A stretch of 55,058 nt of DNA from contig NZ_JAAAJC010000002.1 in NCBI RefSeq assembly GCF_009900715.1, forward strand, positions 417,507-472,564. Direction: 5' to 3'. A model generated the notes under the pieces. That model was not told the origin of the DNA. It saw only the letters and a list, made by a program, of their open reading frames with translations, and did not search any database. Made by a program: the position numbers and the translations under genes. This DNA comes from Halococcus salsus. Its GTDB lineage: Archaea; Halobacteriota; Halobacteria; Halobacteriales; Halococcaceae. Shown piece by piece: positions 8,197 to 15,560 of the stretch. The stretch's first letter is position 1. Every line of letters begins with the position of its first letter.

Positions 8197-9351
8197 TCAG
8201 TCGTCGGTCCCGAAGTCCACGAGTTCCGCGTCCGCTCTCGCTCGTTCGGCCGCCGCGTCGAGGTCGAACTCCCGGATGACCTCACCGTCGCGGATCAGTG
8301 GCTCCAACAGTGGCTCGCCCTCGGCGTCGTGGTCGGCGAGCGCGACGTGGTGACCGCCCGTGGACGTTCGATAGACCTGCTTCCTTCCCGAGAGCTTCCC
8401 GCGTTTCGAGACGGGTTCGCCGTCGATCTCGACGATATCGAGCGCGAAGTCGACGGGGTCGGCGTTCGAGACGTAGCTCCCGACGCCGAAGCCGTCCGCG
8501 ACGTCCCGGAGGTCCCGAAGCGTCTCGGGGCCGAGCCCGCCGCTGGCGAAGAGGCCGACGTCCTCGCGGCCCCGCGCGTCGAGCGCCCAGCGCACCTCGC
8601 GCAGGATGTGCCGGAAGTCCCCGCGGCGCGAGCCCGTGGTGTCGATCCGGACGCTGTCGAGGTCCTCGCCGAGCGCGTCGGCCGCCCGGAGGGTCTCGTC
8701 GACCTCGTCGGTGTAGGTGTCACACAGCGCGATCCGCGGGACGGACTCGGGCGCGGCCTCGTCGAAGGCGACCCACGCGTCCTCCTGGTTTCCCTTCCCG
8801 AAACAGATCACGAGCGCGTGGGGCATCGTGCCGCTGGCCTCCCGGTCGAGGAGGTCGCCCGCGGCGACGTGCGAGAAGCCGTCGAAACCCGCCACCAGCG
8901 CGCTCCGCTCGACGACCGCCGCGATCGAGGGGTGGACGTGGCGCGCGCCGAAGCTCAACAGCGATGAATCGGGGGCGGCCAGCCGCGCCCGGAGCGCGCT
9001 CGTCGCCATCCCGGAGGGGTGCGAGAGAAACCCCAAGAGCGCGGTTTCGAACCGAGCGAACTCGAGGTATCGTCCCTCGATCCGGAGCACCGGCCCGCCG
9101 TCGAACAGCTGTCCCTCGCGGAGGGCGTCGGCGTCGACATCTAGCCCACGAAGGAGGTGGGCGGCGTCCTCGATCCCGGCGAAGACCTCGAACTCCCCAG
9201 TCGAGAACTGGTCGGCGGTGACCTCGGCGACGACTCGTGGATTCTTCCCGACGTAGTCGAGCGTCTCGACGGTCCGTTCGAAGTAGGCGTCGGTGGCGCG
9301 GCCCTCGCGGATGACGGCGGGCGAGACGATATCGAACTCGGGGTCGGGCAT
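8197..9351 (-). CDS. pncB: nicotinate phosphoribosyltransferase
   Basis: First phosphoribosyl step of the Preiss-Handler NAD salvage pathway: nicotinate plus PRPP gives nicotinate mononucleotide. The 384-residue protein is of the short archaeal type. Visible are the N-terminal YFERTVETL region, the SFGARHVHPSI loop, the GTMPHALV turn, the DTTGSRRGDFRHILREVRW block and the phosphate-binding FASGGLGPETLRDL of the type II phosphoribosyltransferase fold. A nicotinamidase gene (11027-11605), which makes its substrate, lies 1.7 kb away on the other strand with one lipoprotein gene between. Quinolinate phosphoribosyltransferase shares the fold but lacks this N-terminal arrangement. Confidence 0.93.
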   Translation of the reverse strand: MPDPEFDIVSPAVIREGRATDAYFERTVETLDYVGKNPRVVAEVTADQFSTGEFEVFAGIEDAAHLLRGLDVDADALREGQLFDGGPVLRIEGRYLEFARFETALLGFLSHPSGMATSALRARLAAPDSSLLSFGARHVHPSIAAVVERSALVAGFDGFSHVAAGDLLDREASGTMPHALVICFGKGNQEDAWVAFDEAAPESVPRIALCDTYTDEVDETLRAADALGEDLDSVRIDTTGSRRGDFRHILREVRWALDARGREDVGLFASGGLGPETLRDLRDVADGFGVGSYVSNADPVDFALDIVEIDGEPVSKRGKLSGRKQVYRTSTGGHHVALADHDAEGEPLLEPLIRDGEVIREFDLDAAAERARADAELVDFGTDD

Positions 9352-9388
9352 GTACGACCTCCTCGGGGAGGGTGGAAAAGCGTGTTCG

Positions 9389-10918
9389 TCAGCCGCCCGC
9401 GTGGACGTCGTTCAGGTCGCCGGTCTCGGGTGCGTTGACGATGGTGACGGTGTTCCCATCCCGTGTGATCCGGAAGGCGTCGCTGTAGGGGCTGTCGTCA
9501 CGGACCACCCAGACGTCCCCGCTTCCCGATTCGGGCTCGCCGCCCCAGTGCGAGAGGAGGTCGTGGTAGCCGTCGACGAACTCGCGGGCCTCGGCGGGCG
9601 AATCCCACGCGAGCTTCCAGACGTAGCCCGTCTCGTTGCCCTTCCGATAGACCGCCATCCGGTCGCCGTCCCAGCCGTTGGTGTAGTTGAAGCCGTAGTT
9701 GAACGGGTCGCTGGTGTTGACGCTCCCGGCTTCGAGGTTGAGGAACGCTCCCGGCGCGACGACCGAGGTGTCGTTGTAGTCGTCGTAGAGCGTCGCGCCG
9801 AAGGTCGCCGCGAGCGCCGACTGGCCGAGCACGGCGTAGTCGGGCCGGCCCGGCGGGCGCACCCGCTCCCAGCCGTTCGCGGTGCTGTTCGCGACCGTGA
9901 GGTTGGTGGGGGGGTCGGAGCCGTATTTCTCGGGGTGGATGACCTGCTCGGCGCTCGCCGGGAGGTCGTCGTAGGCCGCGTTCACCCGGTCCCAGCCGCC
10001 GTGCGAACGGAGATAGCTGACGAACGCGGGGCCGTCGGCGTACGGGAAGTACGAGAGGATGTAGACCCCGAGGTCGAGGCTACTGGTGCTGTCGCCGTCC
10101 CCGCCGCTGGCGGTGCCAGCGCTCCCGGCCGCGGCCTCGGTGCACTGCCACTCGGCCTCACAGGCCGCGTCGTACTGGTCCTCGATGTAGTTGGCGTCGC
10201 CCTCGACCAGCCCGTTCCGGGCGTTGTAAGCGTCGCGCGTCGCGGGGTTCGACGACGAGAGGTCGAAGTGCTGGTCCTGGAGCGCGTGGGTCAGCTCGTG
10301 GGCCAGCGTCGAGGGGTCGACGTCGGGGGTGGCCGTCGGCGAGACCACCACGATCGAGTCGTTCGCCGGGCTGTAGTAGCCGAGGACGTTCTGGCCGCGG
10401 TTCGACTGCTGAACCGCGAGCGAGTTGCGGTCCTCGCCGACCAGGAACATCCCTTCGAACTTCGCGTTGTCGAACGTCCGGAAGGCCGGCGACCGGCCCC
10501 CGCCGTCGCCGGTCGACCGGCTGTAGTCGGCACGGGAGATGACCTCCACCGGCACCGACTGCGTGAACTCGAGCCCCCGGATCCGCTCGACGCGCGCCAT
10601 CGTGACGTTGACGAGCGCGGCGCGCTCGCTGGCGTTGTAGCCGTCGCCGGTCGTGACCGCTATCGATTCGTTGTACCAGTAGCCGCCCTCCCACCCGAGC
10701 GCGTCGTTCGCGGGGTCCGGGGGGATCGTGCCCGCACTGGCCGCGCCCGTGCCGTCACTAGAACCGCCCGTGTCCCCCTTGGCCGCTCCGCCTCCCTCCG
10801 TCGTCCCGCTCGAACCCGAGGTGGGAGCGGAGGCGTTGGGACCGCTACCGAGAAACGGGACGCTACAGCCGGCGAGAACCACCAGCGCGACCACGGAAAG
10901 AACGGCGACGGCTCGCAT
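9389..10918 (-). CDS. surface lipoprotein with HEXXH metalloprotease-like motif
   Basis: A 509-residue exported lipoprotein: a hydrophobic N terminus ending in the lipobox VLAGC (Cys18), then a Ser/Gly/Thr-rich linker to about residue 65, then a large extracellular domain with many NxS/T sites. LAHELTHALQDQHF places His207, Glu208 and His211 in an HEXXH motif, and LVEGDANYIED puts Glu239 28 residues later, the geometry of gluzincin zinc proteases. I recall this as the haloarchaeal Hvo_1808 family of surface proteins; protease activity is inference. The open frame extends far upstream of 10918, but MRAVAVLSVV is the only start that begins a signal peptide. Confidence 0.88.
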   Translation of the reverse strand: MRAVAVLSVVALVVLAGCSVPFLGSGPNASAPTSGSSGTTEGGGAAKGDTGGSSDGTGAASAGTIPPDPANDALGWEGGYWYNESIAVTTGDGYNASERAALVNVTMARVERIRGLEFTQSVPVEVISRADYSRSTGDGGGRSPAFRTFDNAKFEGMFLVGEDRNSLAVQQSNRGQNVLGYYSPANDSIVVVSPTATPDVDPSTLAHELTHALQDQHFDLSSSNPATRDAYNARNGLVEGDANYIEDQYDAACEAEWQCTEAAAGSAGTASGGDGDSTSSLDLGVYILSYFPYADGPAFVSYLRSHGGWDRVNAAYDDLPASAEQVIHPEKYGSDPPTNLTVANSTANGWERVRPPGRPDYAVLGQSALAATFGATLYDDYNDTSVVAPGAFLNLEAGSVNTSDPFNYGFNYTNGWDGDRMAVYRKGNETGYVWKLAWDSPAEAREFVDGYHDLLSHWGGEPESGSGDVWVVRDDSPYSDAFRITRDGNTVTIVNAPETGDLNDVHAGG

Positions 10919-11026
10919 ACGATGGCGATGTGACCCGCGGGCAAAAAACGTCCGACTGCGGCGACGGGCGGGAACACCCCGAACCGGCGCGAAAAGAGCT
11001 TTGCCCGCGTCGTGGGTAGCGGACAC

Positions 11027-11605
11027 ATGGAGTTCGACCCCGACCGGACCGCCGTCGTCGTCGTGGACATGCAAAACGGGTTCTGTCACCCGGAGGGGAG
11101 CCTCTCCGCCCCCGCCAGCGAGGACGTGATCGACCCTATCGCCGACCTCGTCACGGACGCCCGGGCGGCGGGTGTGAAGACGGTATTCACGCGCGATGTC
11201 CACCCGCCGGAGCAGTTCGCGGGGAACCACTACTACGACGAGTTCGAGCGCTGGGGCGAGCACGTCGTCGAGGGGTCGTGGGAAGCCGAAGTCGTCGACG
11301 AACTCGCTGGCAAGGCCGACCACGTCGTCGAGAAACACACCTACGACGCCTTCCACGACACCGAGCTGGAGGGGTGGCTGCGGGCGCGCGGGGTCGACGA
11401 CCTCCTCATCTGTGGGACGCTCGCGAACGTCTGCGTGCTCCACACCGCGGGCAGCGCCGGCCTCCGGGATTTCAGACCCGTCCTCGTCCCGGACGCCATC
11501 GGAGCCATCGAGGACGCCCACCACGAGTACGCGCTCGACCACGCCGACTGGTTGTTCGGGGAAGTCACAGAACGCGCCAATATCACGTTCGGAAGCGAAC
11601 AGTAG
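11027..11605 (+). CDS. pncA: nicotinamidase (isochorismatase-like cysteine hydrolase)
   Basis: Hydrolyses nicotinamide to nicotinate and ammonia, feeding the nicotinate phosphoribosyltransferase encoded 1.7 kb away. The 192-residue protein shows the catalytic triad Asp14 (VVVVDMQNGF), Lys103 (VVEKHTYDAF) and Cys136 (GTLANVCVLHTA) and the metal-site residues Asp57, His59 (TRDVHPPEQF) and His79 (RWGEHV). ATG at 11027 gives the family-typical short N terminus; an upstream in-frame start at 11012 adds only five residues. Related isochorismatases share the fold, but the DVH metal motif and the C-terminal cysteine block support nicotinamidase. Confidence 0.92.
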   Translation: MEFDPDRTAVVVVDMQNGFCHPEGSLSAPASEDVIDPIADLVTDARAAGVKTVFTRDVHPPEQFAGNHYYDEFERWGEHVVEGSWEAEVVDELAGKADHVVEKHTYDAFHDTELEGWLRARGVDDLLICGTLANVCVLHTAGSAGLRDFRPVLVPDAIGAIEDAHHEYALDHADWLFGEVTERANITFGSEQ

Positions 11606-11660
11606 CGTCGGAAATCCGCCTCGAATTTCATAAACAAGCAGTTAACTACCGTACTCCGAA

Positions 11661-11670
11661 ACGTATACGG
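11661..11670 (+). promoter_or_regulatory. TATA box of the deiminase-like gene
   Basis: ACGTATACGG is AT-rich compared with its surroundings and is centred about 30 bases before the ATG at 11696. This predicts a transcript with a leader of at most a few bases. Confidence 0.55.
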
Positions 11671-11695
11671 TATTCGACGTCGGTTGTCGGGACGA

Positions 11696-12628
11696 ATGTC
11701 CGTCGAGACCGCCGTCCACGACCCCACGGACCGTGTCGGGTTCGTACCCACGGATGCCGATGCCCGTTCGCGCGAGCGCACGACGTTGCTGGTTCGACCC
11801 CAATATTTCGGGGTGAGCTACCGTATCAACCCCTACATGCGTCCCGAGGCCGGAGCCGACGCCGCGCGGGCACGCGAGCAGTGGGACGACCTCCGTGGGG
11901 TCTACGACGACCTCCCGGCACGGACCACGGTGCTCGACCCGGACGAGGCCGTGGTGGGTGCACGCGACCGTCGCCCGGCGGTCCGAGGTCCGACGCAGCT
12001 TCCCGACATGGTGTTCTGTGCGAACCACGGGCTCGCGCTCCCCGACGAGCGTGGGGTCGTGCTCTCGCGGATGGCGACCAGCGAGCGCGCCGACGAGGTC
12101 GACTACTTCGCGGCGTGGTGTGAGGACCAGGACTACACCGTCCACACCGTCGAGAGCGGCCCGTTCGAGGGCACCGGCGACGCGATCTGGCATCCCGGTC
12201 GACGGCTGCTCTGGGGTGGCTACGGTATCCGAACCAGCAGAGCGGTCTACGACGAGCTCGCCGATCTCCTCGGGGTTCCTATCCTGGGACTCGAACTCGT
12301 CGACGAACGTTACTACCACCTCGACGTCTGTTTCGCGCCGCTCGACGAATCCACGGTCCTGGTCGAGCCGGCGGCGTTCACCGACGCGAGCCGCGAGCGT
12401 ATCGAGGGCTGTTTCGATCGGGTGATCGAGGCCGGACCGGGCGAGTCCGAGCGCGGGCTGGCCTGCAACTGCCACCCTATCGACGGCGAGCACGTCGTGA
12501 TGGGCGCGGGCAACCCCGAGACGGCCGCACGGGTCGAGAGTGCAGGATTCGAGGTCCACGAGGTTCCGACGGACGAGTTCCAGAAGGCGGGTGGGTCGGT
12601 GCGGTGTCTCACGCTCTCGCTCGGGTAG
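11696..12628 (+). CDS. arginine deiminase / dimethylarginine hydrolase-like protein
   Basis: A 310-residue member of the guanidino-group modifying (pentein) superfamily. Key positions are visible: DMVFCANHG (104-112) at the first substrate loop, FEGTGDA (157-163) with the acidic pair, YYHLDVCFAPL with the catalytic His208 and Asp210, and AGGSVRCLTLSL near the end with the nucleophile Cys304. Such enzymes hydrolyse arginine, dimethylarginine or related amidino groups to citrulline. The order and spacing resemble DDAH-like proteins rather than long arginine deiminases (about 400 residues), but the substrate is open. ATG at 11696 fits the TATA box; a TTG at 11684 is in frame and less likely. The neighbours give no pathway clue. 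Confidence 0.85.
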   Translation: MSVETAVHDPTDRVGFVPTDADARSRERTTLLVRPQYFGVSYRINPYMRPEAGADAARAREQWDDLRGVYDDLPARTTVLDPDEAVVGARDRRPAVRGPTQLPDMVFCANHGLALPDERGVVLSRMATSERADEVDYFAAWCEDQDYTVHTVESGPFEGTGDAIWHPGRRLLWGGYGIRTSRAVYDELADLLGVPILGLELVDERYYHLDVCFAPLDESTVLVEPAAFTDASRERIEGCFDRVIEAGPGESERGLACNCHPIDGEHVVMGAGNPETAARVESAGFEVHEVPTDEFQKAGGSVRCLTLSLG

Positions 12629-12630
12629 CG

Positions 12631-13089
12631 CTACCGAAACAGCCGGTAGGCACCCTGGCCCGTCGCCACGGGTTTGGACTCGCCGTCGGGGGCCTCGCTC
12701 TCGACCGTGACGGTGGAGACGCCGACGCTCGATCCTGCTCTGACGACCTCCGCGGTGGCGGTGAGGTCGCCGCCGGCAGGCCGGAGGTAGTTGACGTTGA
12801 GGTTGATGGTCGCCACGCCGCCGTTGAGCGGGTCGTCGAGGTGGGGCCGGAGCGCGATCCCACCCGCGGTGTCGATGAGGGTCGCGGCGATGCCGCCGTG
12901 GACCTGGGCCGGGTCGTCGCCGTCGCCCGGCCGGGAGTTCGAGAGCTTCTCGTCGAAGGGGACCGACAGCACGAGCGTGTCGTGGGTCATCGATTCGACG
13001 GTCGTCCCGAGCCACGAGAGGTAGCCGTGGTCGTCGATGAACTCCTGGAGCAGGTCGGTCATCCCGTCCGGAACGTCGGCGTCGCTCAT
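12631..13089 (-). CDS. PaaI-family hotdog thioesterase
   Basis: A 152-residue single hotdog-fold protein. The motif QVHGGIAATLIDTAGGIALR (from about residue 62) is the helix-start signature of PaaI-type acyl-CoA thioesterases, with the acidic Asp79-like residue in the DTAGG turn, followed by the strands TINLNVNYLRPAGGDLTATAEVVRAG. Family members hydrolyse phenylacetyl-, hydroxybenzoyl- or related acyl-CoA thioesters as housekeeping CoA-recycling enzymes. It is convergent with the deiminase-like gene, two bases apart. The true acyl substrate is unknown. Confidence 0.9.
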   Translation of the reverse strand: MSDADVPDGMTDLLQEFIDDHGYLSWLGTTVESMTHDTLVLSVPFDEKLSNSRPGDGDDPAQVHGGIAATLIDTAGGIALRPHLDDPLNGGVATINLNVNYLRPAGGDLTATAEVVRAGSSVGVSTVTVESEAPDGESKPVATGQGAYRLFR

Positions 13090-13172
13090 ACCGCCACATC
13101 ACCGGCGAGCGGTTTGTAGCCACCGATGACCGCAAGCGACACCGTGAGGCGTGGTCGGTGCCGAGCGCGGGC

Positions 13173-13610
13173 ATGTCCGATGGCCCGGAGTACGACATCG
13201 ACTTTCGCGAGCACCCGGAGGAGTACGAGGTCGGCCGCGGCGAGGAGGGCGTGTTCAAGGTCGAACCGTACAAGAGCGAACTTCTCGACTACTGGGGCTA
13301 CGCCGACCGCGAGACCGCCGACGAGGCCGGGGCGGCCATCTACGCGAAGTATCGGGAGTACCGCGACGAGGGCGACTTCCCGGGGATGGACATGGCGCGG
13401 AAATATTTGCAGATGGGCTACACCCGGGCGATGCGCTACGCGCGCTGTCCTGGTGGACAGAAGTACGTAGATGGGGAAGAACGCGACCCCGAGAAGTGGG
13501 TCGACCACGACAAACGCGAGGCCGCGCTGATTTATGAGGTCTGGTGGGAGCGAGTGGAGAACGACAAGGTGTATCAGCAGGCGAAATCGGCGCATCGAGA
13601 AGGTGGGTGA
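13173..13610 (+). CDS. DUF4385 protein
   Basis: A 145-residue soluble protein with the conserved DUF4385 pattern: YDIDFREHPEEYEVGRGEEG at the start, VFKVEPYKSELLDYW, GDFPGMDMARKYLQMGYTRA in the middle and a C-terminal region KREAALIYEVWWERVENDKVYQ. The family is found in bacteria, phages and archaea and has no established function that I know of. ATG at 13173 begins MSDGPEYD; a GTG 15 bases earlier is in frame and would add MPSAG. It is divergent from the thioesterase gene. Confidence 0.88.
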   Translation: MSDGPEYDIDFREHPEEYEVGRGEEGVFKVEPYKSELLDYWGYADRETADEAGAAIYAKYREYRDEGDFPGMDMARKYLQMGYTRAMRYARCPGGQKYVDGEERDPEKWVDHDKREAALIYEVWWERVENDKVYQQAKSAHREGG

Positions 13611-13946
13611 ATCGATCGGTCTGAGCGGGAACCGATGGATGACGAGGTCGAATAGCGTCTGAGAACCGGACGCGCCTACCACTTCTCTGCGACCCGCAGT
13701 ACACGTCGCGTCGAACAGCGGCTAAGAACCGCACTCACCCGATACAAGTGAGAACCGCAGACCGCCTCTCGACAGCCACGAGCCTCCCCAGCCGACTGCG
13801 CTCCTCGCTCGTTTCACTCGCTCCGGTGCTCATCCCTCGCACAATGTCCGCGGTCGGTGTTCGCTATCGCTCACACACGACCGCGAGCGCGCGCTACAGC
13901 ATCCGAACCACCTCCGCATCGCGAACGGAACGCACCGCAGCCGGTG
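13611..13946. other. gene-free stretch with dispersed repeat
   Basis: No coding frame in these 336 bases has recognisable protein character. Two near-copies of a GAACCGxACxC word lie at 13655-13745, and a copy of the dispersed intergenic repeat fills 13746-13843 (entered separately). Confidence 0.6.
13746..13843 (+). repeat. dispersed intergenic repeat, copy 1
   Basis: The unit starts with GTGAGAACCGCAGACCGCC and contains a 44-base core at 13770-13813 (CGACAGCCACGAGCCTCCCC... to GCTCGTT) that recurs exactly at 55004-55047 and, inverted, with a shorter identity at 49696-49730. It continues with CACTCGCTCCGGTGCTCATCCC and CTCGC. It sits between genes and encodes no plausible protein. Confidence 0.85.
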
Positions 13947-14813
13947 TCAGCCCAGCCGAATCGGGTCGTCCGTGGGGCGAAGGTCGACCTCGATACGGTC
14001 GTCGACGGCGAACGCGTGGCTGGGACAGACGAGCTTCGCGCCGAAGGCGGGGTCGCGAGCACAGCACAGCGATAGCCCGGTGATCGGCTCGTCGTTGGCG
14101 AGGATTTCGAGCGGTTCCCACGTCACGTTTCGGCCCGCAGTGGTTCCGATTCGCTGACCGAACAGCGAAACCGATTCTGCAGAGGTGCCGAGCGCGCCGC
14201 CGCCCGCGTAGTGGACGAGCCCCCCGTCGAGCACCCGTCCCTCGTCGCTCGCGATGCCAACGAATCGCTCGCCCGGCGCGGGGTTGGCGGGCGCGTCGAG
14301 GACCACGTAGGTCTCGCCCGTCTCGACCACACGGCCCGACCCGTTCCAGTCGAGCGCCTCGACCTCGACGTCGGGATCGAGCGCCAGCGACCCGCTCGCG
14401 CGGTAGGGGTTCTGATCGGGAGCCCGGAGTTCGAGGTGGACGTGGTTGTCGACCCACGGCGCGAAGAAGCCCGCGCGGACGAGGCTGCCGAGCGGGTCGC
14501 CGACGTCGATGGTGTCCCCGGGGTCGACGCCTGGGTCGACGTGGAGGATCCGAGCGACGTGCGGGCCGGTGTCGACGAGGATCAGATGATCGTGGTCGGG
14601 CGCGTAGGGTTTCGGCGGTGCGCGAACGGTTCGGGTTTCGAGCACCTCGCCCGCGACGGGCGACGGCGCGACGGACGACTCTTCGGCGGGCCCGAGCCCC
14701 GAATCGGGATAGAGATCCACCGCGTGGCCGCGGTCGTGGGAGGTGTACGGCGAGTTGTAGAGCGAGAAGCGCTGGTACCGAGAGAGGACGTCGGCACCGA
14801 GTGGGACGGCCAT
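13947..14813 (-). CDS. M23-like metallopeptidase-fold protein
   Basis: A 288-residue protein without a signal peptide. SHDRGHAVDLYPD (His30, Asp33) and, about 90 residues later, WVDNHVHLELR (His124, His126) match the zinc ligands of the LytM/M23 fold (HxxxD and HxH). The spacing between them, with a VAGEV strand and a GDTIDVGDPLG turn, is also typical of M23 beta sheets. The C-terminal half (from about residue 140) is a separate beta-rich region. M23 enzymes normally cut bacterial peptidoglycan, which archaea lack, so the substrate must be something else or the domain has a non-lytic role. ATG at 14813 was chosen because longer frames upstream run into the divergent gene. Confidence 0.75.
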   Translation of the reverse strand: MAVPLGADVLSRYQRFSLYNSPYTSHDRGHAVDLYPDSGLGPAEESSVAPSPVAGEVLETRTVRAPPKPYAPDHDHLILVDTGPHVARILHVDPGVDPGDTIDVGDPLGSLVRAGFFAPWVDNHVHLELRAPDQNPYRASGSLALDPDVEVEALDWNGSGRVVETGETYVVLDAPANPAPGERFVGIASDEGRVLDGGLVHYAGGGALGTSAESVSLFGQRIGTTAGRNVTWEPLEILANDEPITGLSLCCARDPAFGAKLVCPSHAFAVDDRIEVDLRPTDDPIRLG

Positions 14814-14864
14814 CGACGATCGGAGGACCCGCGGGCGTTTAGCCCTCCCGTCCGTAGGACCGAC

Positions 14865-15536
14865 ATGCGAATCGTCGAGGGCCGGGCCGAGGACATCGAG
14901 GCCGACAGGGCCCGAACCCGGGAGCTGTTCGAGCACACCGAGGAGACCGGCGAGCCGGCGGTCCGGGTCTGGACGCCCCACCGCCAGGTCGCCTTCGGGC
15001 GGCGCGACTCTCAGGAGAACGGCTACGAGGAGGCCAAACGCGCCGCCGAGGACCACGACTTCCCGGTCGTCGAACGGGAGGTCGGCGGTCGCGCGGTGGC
15101 CTACACCGGGACCACGGTGACCTTCGCGCGCGCCGAACCCGTCAATGAAGGAATCACCGAACGCTATGACCGTGCGACCGACGACCTCCTGACCGCATTC
15201 GAGGAACTCGGGGTCGACGCCCGCCCCGGCGAGCCGCCCGACTCGTTCTGTCCGGGATCGCACTCGCTCCAGGCGAACGGAAAGATCGCGGGCCTCGCCC
15301 AGCGCGTCACCGGCGAGGCCGCGCTCGTCGCGGGCATCGTCCTCACCCGCGACGCGGCGGAGATAGTGACCGCGCTTGACCCCGTCTACGCCGCGCTCGA
15401 CGTGCCGTTCGACCCGGAATCGGTGGGGAGCGTCGAGCGGGCGGGCGGGGAGAGCGAGCCGGAAGCCGTCGTGCGGGCGGTCGAGACGGCGCTGGTCGAG
15501 GGCGACGATGAAGCGGCCGACGACCGGGAGGCTTAG
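14865..15536 (+). CDS. lipoate-protein ligase A-like protein (BPL/LplA/LipB fold)
   Basis: A 223-residue protein with the LplA core: VWTPHRQVAFGRRDSQENGYE (the substrate-entry loop), then REVGGRAVAYTGTTVTFARA (the RRxxGG-like ligand loop, here REVGGRAV), and HSLQANGKIAGLAQRVTG with the conserved Lys140 that contacts the lipoyl or octanoyl group in the family. It is shorter than bacterial LplA and lacks its C-terminal domain, as archaeal split ligases do. The likely role is attachment or transfer of lipoate or octanoate to 2-oxoacid dehydrogenase or glycine-cleavage proteins. ATG at 14865 leaves a 51-base divergent promoter region shared with the M23-like gene. A biotin role is less likely. 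Confidence 0.85.
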   Translation: MRIVEGRAEDIEADRARTRELFEHTEETGEPAVRVWTPHRQVAFGRRDSQENGYEEAKRAAEDHDFPVVEREVGGRAVAYTGTTVTFARAEPVNEGITERYDRATDDLLTAFEELGVDARPGEPPDSFCPGSHSLQANGKIAGLAQRVTGEAALVAGIVLTRDAAEIVTALDPVYAALDVPFDPESVGSVERAGGESEPEAVVRAVETALVEGDDEAADDREA

Positions 15537-15560
15537 GCCCGCGGACGCGGTGGCTGCGGT

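Noticed and set aside
13748-14083. 111-codon open frame through the dispersed repeat
   Set aside because: It is made of repeat sequence and overlaps the M23-like gene in antisense.
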